Shown piece after piece: positions 59,280-64,000 of a DNA stretch of 64,000 bases (its first letter is position 1; the number at the start of each line of letters is the position of its first letter). The notes beneath the pieces are model-generated. The model was not told the origin of the DNA and did no database searches. It worked only from the letters and a program-made list of their open reading frames with translations. Source of the DNA: Phlegmacium glaucopus (taxonomy: Eukaryota > Basidiomycota > Agaricomycetes > Agaricales > Cortinariaceae); contig MU130299.1 in assembly GCA_015039465.1 (NCBI GenBank), positions 577,942 through 641,941 of the forward strand, in the 5' to 3' direction. A program made the position numbers and the translations under genes.

Positions 59280-60555
59280 TTACACATTCAACTCTGCGAT
59301 ATCAATACTGTTACTTCGTTGAACGCCAATATCACCATCATCTCTGCTCTCCTGGTGGACAATATTCAGGATACTTCCCGTTTTCAGAATTGAATTCGAA
59401 TCATCAGGTGCAATTTCAAAGGGCAAATTCTCGGTAATTTCTACCATGGATTTCTCATCGTGGAAAGCCGATCCCATTGCAACCAGCACAACGATGATTG
59501 TAGGTGTTATGCCCTAGCCGGGCCCATGTTATCAGTAAAAGATAAGAATTAGCAATGACCACTCTCACGTTAAACATTTGGTCGATACCAATGATCAAGA
59601 CATCAGCGTCAGACTTAGTTGGCACAATGGTAAGCACGAGCCGAAGCAATTGGACAGCAAACATTGCTGCGCCAGATTCGATTAGTACGAGTATGGTATA
59701 GCGAAAGTTGCACCCCCCAGCAGTGCAAGAATTTTGGTCGGACAGTGTGGGCTTTACTTCCCGAAACTCCCGGACGATCCTGAACACGATTAAGCCCGTC
59801 ACGATAGCATTCACGGCCAATGACATAACGAGGCTTGTCCAGGCGACCCTATACCCCAAGGCAGTAGCGTCAAGATCGCCCGATGAAGCGTACGAGTCAA
59901 TAAGCACTATCCAACTACCTACAGGCAATAATTTGAAATCAGTGGATGGCTGAAGATATGTTGACTAACCGAGGTACGTGAATGATAGAATTGAAGGAAT
60001 TATCACGATGCGGGTATCGCGATCCCACACATGCCAGCAACGGAAGATCTTGAAGATTTGGATAAATAAAACGAATGACAGGCATGGTTTAGTATGCGTA
60101 CCAGGATACATTGAGTGATAAGGTCACAACAACCACTCAATGACGTTTGAGTAACCAAAAGAATATTGAGTAATGAGGCTGCTTGTTGTGTGTCGCTGAG
60201 CGTCTGCACAACTTGATAGTATTAGTGTTAAAAAGCTATTGTTACTGATGGTCATTACGTACTTGATACAGGACAATTGTTGTATCACCAACAACGGTAG
60301 CAACAGATAGAGCATATAGAACACAAAGAGGATAGAAAAGGATATTGTGCGACTTGTTTGCGCCGCCATTTCTCGACGCCTGGAGTTGTAGATACAAGAC
60401 AAATATACCAGAATAGAGTCCTGCACCGAGGTAAAAATGGACTGCTTTAGCAGAGGATGTGAATGTTGTAGAACAGATATCTTACCGCAGAAGAAGCTTT
60501 CGATGCATACACTAATGGTGAGGGAATCAGCACTGAGGTCAGTAAGTTCAAACAT
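59280..60555 (-). CDS. Seven-TM-type integral membrane protein, tandem copy A
   Basis: The ATG at 60555 (MFELTDLSADSLTISVCIES) and small introns join FFCGLYSGIFVLYLQLQ, HNILFYPLCVLYALSVATVV, LNILLVTQTSLSGCCDLITQ, IFRCWHVWDRDTRIVIIP, SWIVLIDSYASSGDLDATAL, SLVMSLAVNAIVTGLIVFRI and LVLIESGAAMFAVQLLRLVL, followed by an acidic C-tail ending GVQRSNSIDIAELNV. The pattern of about seven hydrophobic segments with a W-D-R motif is shared by a large family of uncharacterised agaricomycete membrane proteins. No ligand or partner can be inferred. The second copy is 2.5 kb away. Confidence 0.75.
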
Positions 60556-61974
60556 GGTTTGGCGTGTGTTTGAGTAGCCCAGATCATTGAAGTTGAGGTC
60601 TGAGCTCTCTTTATATGAGTCTAGCACCAATCTCAGCCTGAGATCAGCCGTGATGCATTGATGTTTCGCGATGATCAGATCATACAAATGTCAATGTTAT
60701 CGTAAAGTTGGTATCAAGGAAGGTTGTTGACGCCCAATTGAGACTTGGTTCTAAATTATGTAAGGGTCAAAGTTCCGCACAACCGCCAGCAGCTGATGCT
60801 TCCAGTAGATGGCAGTGTACTATTGGTTTGAAGTAAAATGTTTTTTGTTTTATTTTATTCGACTTCGTGATCAGTCATTTTTCTTTGTTTTCTTCATTCT
60901 GTATTAATTCGATGAGTGCTTGAACTCTCAACCTACTCGTCCGGGATGAAATATTGATCCAGGAAGAAGAGATTGCCTTGTATGATGGAATGATTCTGGC
61001 AGACCCAAAATAGTACCCTATCAGCAGTGTACGCTCAGCCTCATTTAGTCTTGTACCAAGATCGCCATCATCACATAGGAGGGCAGTGCTACCATTAGAT
61101 ATCAAAATGTAAAATTAGCACGAAACGAGACCATATTTTCCGTCCCATTTCTTTTCACTCCCGCAAGCTCTAAAAATGTGGAAAATTGATTTTTAGATAG
61201 ATAACATGTTATAGATGATAATCTGTCTAATACGTAGCACTCAAAAGTCACTTTATTTGACAGTATAAATTAATTACTGAAAACTTGACACTGCCCTGAT
61301 GAAACCGGTACCGCCCTCGTGTGAGAAGGGATTAGGTTGAGCCTACAGCCTCATTTTCACTTTCACCATGTGTAAGATGAACATCATGATGCATCATTGA
61401 CATATTTGCACGCAATTTATATCAAGTAGTGCCAGACGTTGCGCCGGCTTCGTCTGCGGATATTTGAAAGCTGACCATGGCAGCCCGGGGGTCCCATGAA
61501 TGGTAAGATTGTCAAAAGTCCATGCTAATCCGCAATGCGGTGTATATTTTCACCCCGGTTGATACACGCGGGCCAAGTTAAGAGTGGGAATTGGTTGAGG
61601 ACGGGATTTGGCTTGCTTTAATTTTCCTCAACAATTATGCTGAGATGTGCGACGGGACCGTTAGTGTTTGAGTAACACTTTGTTCGATTCATCAGAGACT
61701 GTGTGGTGGACGATCAATTTATGTCTCGCAGATATGGTAAGTACAGGCTTATAATAATAGTAGACTCGCCTCCAGTCTCTATGGGATCAAGAGATGATTG
61801 AGTAATCAGACTGACAAATGATTCCAATTATTACTTTGTTGCATGCCAATATCATCGTTTCTGCTCTCCGGTGGACAATATTCAGGCCGATACTCCCCGT
61901 TTCCAGAATCGAATTCGAATCATAAATTAAATAATATTTTAACAAAAACTATTAATCATTTATACTTTTAGTCA
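60556..61974. repeat. Intergenic part of the tandem duplication
   Basis: Sequence between the two membrane protein genes. Its main part is repeated after copy B (63117-64000), including the actcgtccgggatgaaat block. A minus-strand frame at 60875-61105 (RVQALIELIQNEENKEK) is conserved only in part in the second unit, where it is broken by a stop, so it is not called as a gene. Confidence 0.55.
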
Positions 61975-63116
61975 CTACTTGGAGACAATTTCAATGGGCA
62001 AAATCTCCATAGTTTCTACCGTGGATTTCTCATCATGGAAAGACGACCCCATTGAAACCAGCACCACGATAATTGTAGGTGTTATGCCCTAGCCAGGCCC
62101 ATGTTATCAGTAGGGAAATAAGAATTAGCAACGACCATTCTCACATTAAACATTTGGTTGATACCAACGATCAAGAGATAGTCAGACTTCGTTGGCACAA
62201 TGGTAAACACCAGCCGAAGCAATTGGACAGCAAACATTGCTGCGCCAGATTCAATTAATACGAAAATGGTATGCGGAAGGTTGGACCCCCTAGTGGTGCC
62301 CCAATTTTGGTCGTACAGTATGGGCTTTACTTCCCGATACACCAGGAGGATCTTGAACACGATTAAGCTCGTCACGATAGCATTCACAGCCAATGACATA
62401 GCGAGACTTGTCAAACCGAGCCTGTTCCCCCAGCCAGTAGTGTTAAGTTGGCTCGATGAAGCGTACGAGTAAATAAGCGCTATCCAAGTACCTACAAGCA
62501 ATGGTTTGAAATTAGCTGATGACTGAAGATATGTTGACTAACCGAGATATGTGAATGATAGGATTGAAGGAATTATCACGATGCGAGTATTGCGACCCCA
62601 CACATGCCAGCAACGGAAGATCTTTGAAGGTCTGGATAAATAAAACGAATGACAGGCATGGTTTAGTATGCGTACCAGGATACATTGAGTGATAAGGTCG
62701 CAACAACCACTCAATGACGTTTGACTAACCAGAAGAGCATGGAGAAGTGAGTCCACTTGTGTGTTCCTGAGCATCTGTACAACTGATCAGTGATAGCATC
62801 AAAAGGTTATTGTTACAGATGGTCATTACGTACTTGATACAGGGCAATTGCTGTATCACCAACAACGGTAGCAACAGATAGAGCATATAGAACACAAAGA
62901 GGATAGAAAAGGATATTGTGCGACTTGTTGGCGCTGATATTTCTCGACACCTGGAGTTGTACATACAAGACAAATATACCAGAGTAGAGTCCTGCACCGG
63001 GGTAAGTTTAGCAGAGCCGTCAATGTTGTATAACAGATATCTATACCGCAGAAGAAGCCTTCGAGACATGTACCAATGATGAAGGAATTTGCACTTAGGC
63101 TAGAGAGTACAAACAT
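61975..63116 (-). CDS. Seven-TM-type integral membrane protein, tandem copy B, C-terminus truncated
   Basis: The ATG at 63116 gives MFVLSSLSANSFIIGTCLEG. Blocks in order are FFCGLYSGIFVLYVQLQ, CVLYALSVATVVGDTAIALY, SQTSLSGCCDLITQCIL, IFRCWHVWGRNTRIVIIP, TWIALIYSYASSSQLNTTGW, AMSLAVNAIVTSLIVFKIL and IESGAAMFAVQLLRLVFTIV, matching copy A closely. It ends EIVSK at the TAG at 61975-61977, because about 54 bp of AT-rich DNA is inserted relative to copy A; the tail homologous to copy A lies unused beyond it. It may be functional with a shortened tail. Confidence 0.7.
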
Positions 63117-64000
63117 GTCGACGGGTGTTTTAGGTAGCTCAGATCATTGAAGTCAGAGGTCTGAGCTGTCTTTATATGGGTCTAGCAGTGCCTGAGATCA
63201 GCCGTGATGTTCGCGATGCTGTCGTAGAGTTGGTGGTTGAACACTACCAACGCTTCAGTTTAGCCCTCAGCTCAGCTCGGCTATGGATCTGCGAGTAACA
63301 AGATATCAATTGAAGAGGTACGCGTTTCATTGCAAGATTCGTTGACGCCCATTTGAGATTCAGACTTGGTTCTAAATTATGTAAGGTCTTTTTAAGTTCC
63401 CATCATGCTTCGAGTAGATCATGATGGCAGTGTACTACTAGTTTAAAATAAGTATATTTTTTATTATTTTATTTTATTGGACTTCATGATCAGTCATTTT
63501 TCTTTGTTTTCTAGATCGATGAGCGCTTGAGTTCTCAACCTACTCGTCCGGGATGAAATATTGATACATGTGTCAGAAGGAATCAGGCTAGAGATTGTAT
63601 GATTCTAGCAGACCTCAAATAGTACCCTATCAGCAGTGTGCACTCAGCCTCATTTTCACCTTCACCATGTGTAAGATGAACATGCATCATTGATGTATTT
63701 GCACACCATTTATATCAAGTAGTGCCGGACGTTGCGTCGCCGGGCTTTGTCCGCGGATATGTGAAAACCGAGGGCGGCGGCGGGGCAAGTTCTCAAGAAG
63801 AAACCAAGAAGAAACTCCCTTGATTGTCAAAAGTCCATGCTAACCCACAACGTGGTGTAGATTTTTAACCTGGTTGAAACATGCAGGGCAAGTTAGAAGT
63901 GGGAATTGATTGAGGACGAGGTTTCAAGTTGGCATGCCTTGATTTTCTTCAACAATTATGCCAAGCCCTGCGACGGGACCGTTAGTATTTGAGCAAGATT
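63117..64000. repeat. Second unit of the tandem duplication, to the window end
   Basis: Matches 60556-61700 in order with small indels and continues past the window edge, so the end of the duplicated unit cannot be seen. Confidence 0.55.

Noticed and set aside
1..64000. CRISPR arrays, operons, phage or bacterial islands
   Set aside because: Introns throughout and gene content are fungal; no spaced direct-repeat array seen.

Overview
The window looks like nuclear DNA of an agaricomycete fungus (Basidiomycota). Genes are split by many 50-65 bp GT..AG introns. The gene set fits: a fungal P450, an OPT transporter, a short-form CorA, DUF6589 and RecQ-like mobile genes, and a NACHT-WD40 STAND receptor. 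Both strands carry genes and there are no operons. The N run at 24160-24901 is an assembly gap next to near-identical WD40 repeats, so this is a draft assembly. An Agaricales species is plausible, but the species cannot be fixed from the sequence.

Layout. (1) 0.1-12.6 kb is a gene block: a mitochondrial-type conserved protein (+), the ribosome-biogenesis protein Utp22/NOL6 (-), a cytochrome P450 (-), a tiny spliced ORF (-) and a coiled-coil AIG1-type GTPase (-). (2) 12.6-33.0 kb is a mobile and accessory island. It holds a RecQ-like helicase and a DUF6589 gene that meet tail to tail, with palindrome clusters outside both; the DUF6589 gene is broken by two nested insertions. After these come tandem repeats, TIR elements, a Tc1/mariner relic and a NACHT-WD40 receptor with a solo LTR inside its P-loop exon. 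(3) 33.3-50 kb holds a GTPBP1/2-N-domain protein (-), a very intron-rich OPT transporter (-), a CorA-type Mg2+ transporter (-), a small hypothetical gene (-) and an ArsB/CitMHS-type permease (+). (4) 50-59 kb is a chromatin/ubiquitin pair, a Clr4/Su(var)3-9-type SET methyltransferase (+) facing an E2 enzyme (-), followed by a GNA1-like acetyltransferase (-). (5) 59-64 kb is a tandem duplication of a seven-TM-type membrane protein gene.

Most notable points: a solo LTR whose target-site duplication supplies splice signals, so it can be removed as an intron at the cost of one codon; the RecQ/DUF6589 pair as a candidate mobile unit; SUMO-interaction-like motifs in both the H3K9-type methyltransferase and the adjacent E2; and a standalone GTPBP N-terminal domain without a GTPase. 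All exon joins come from reading splice signals by eye, with no transcript data.
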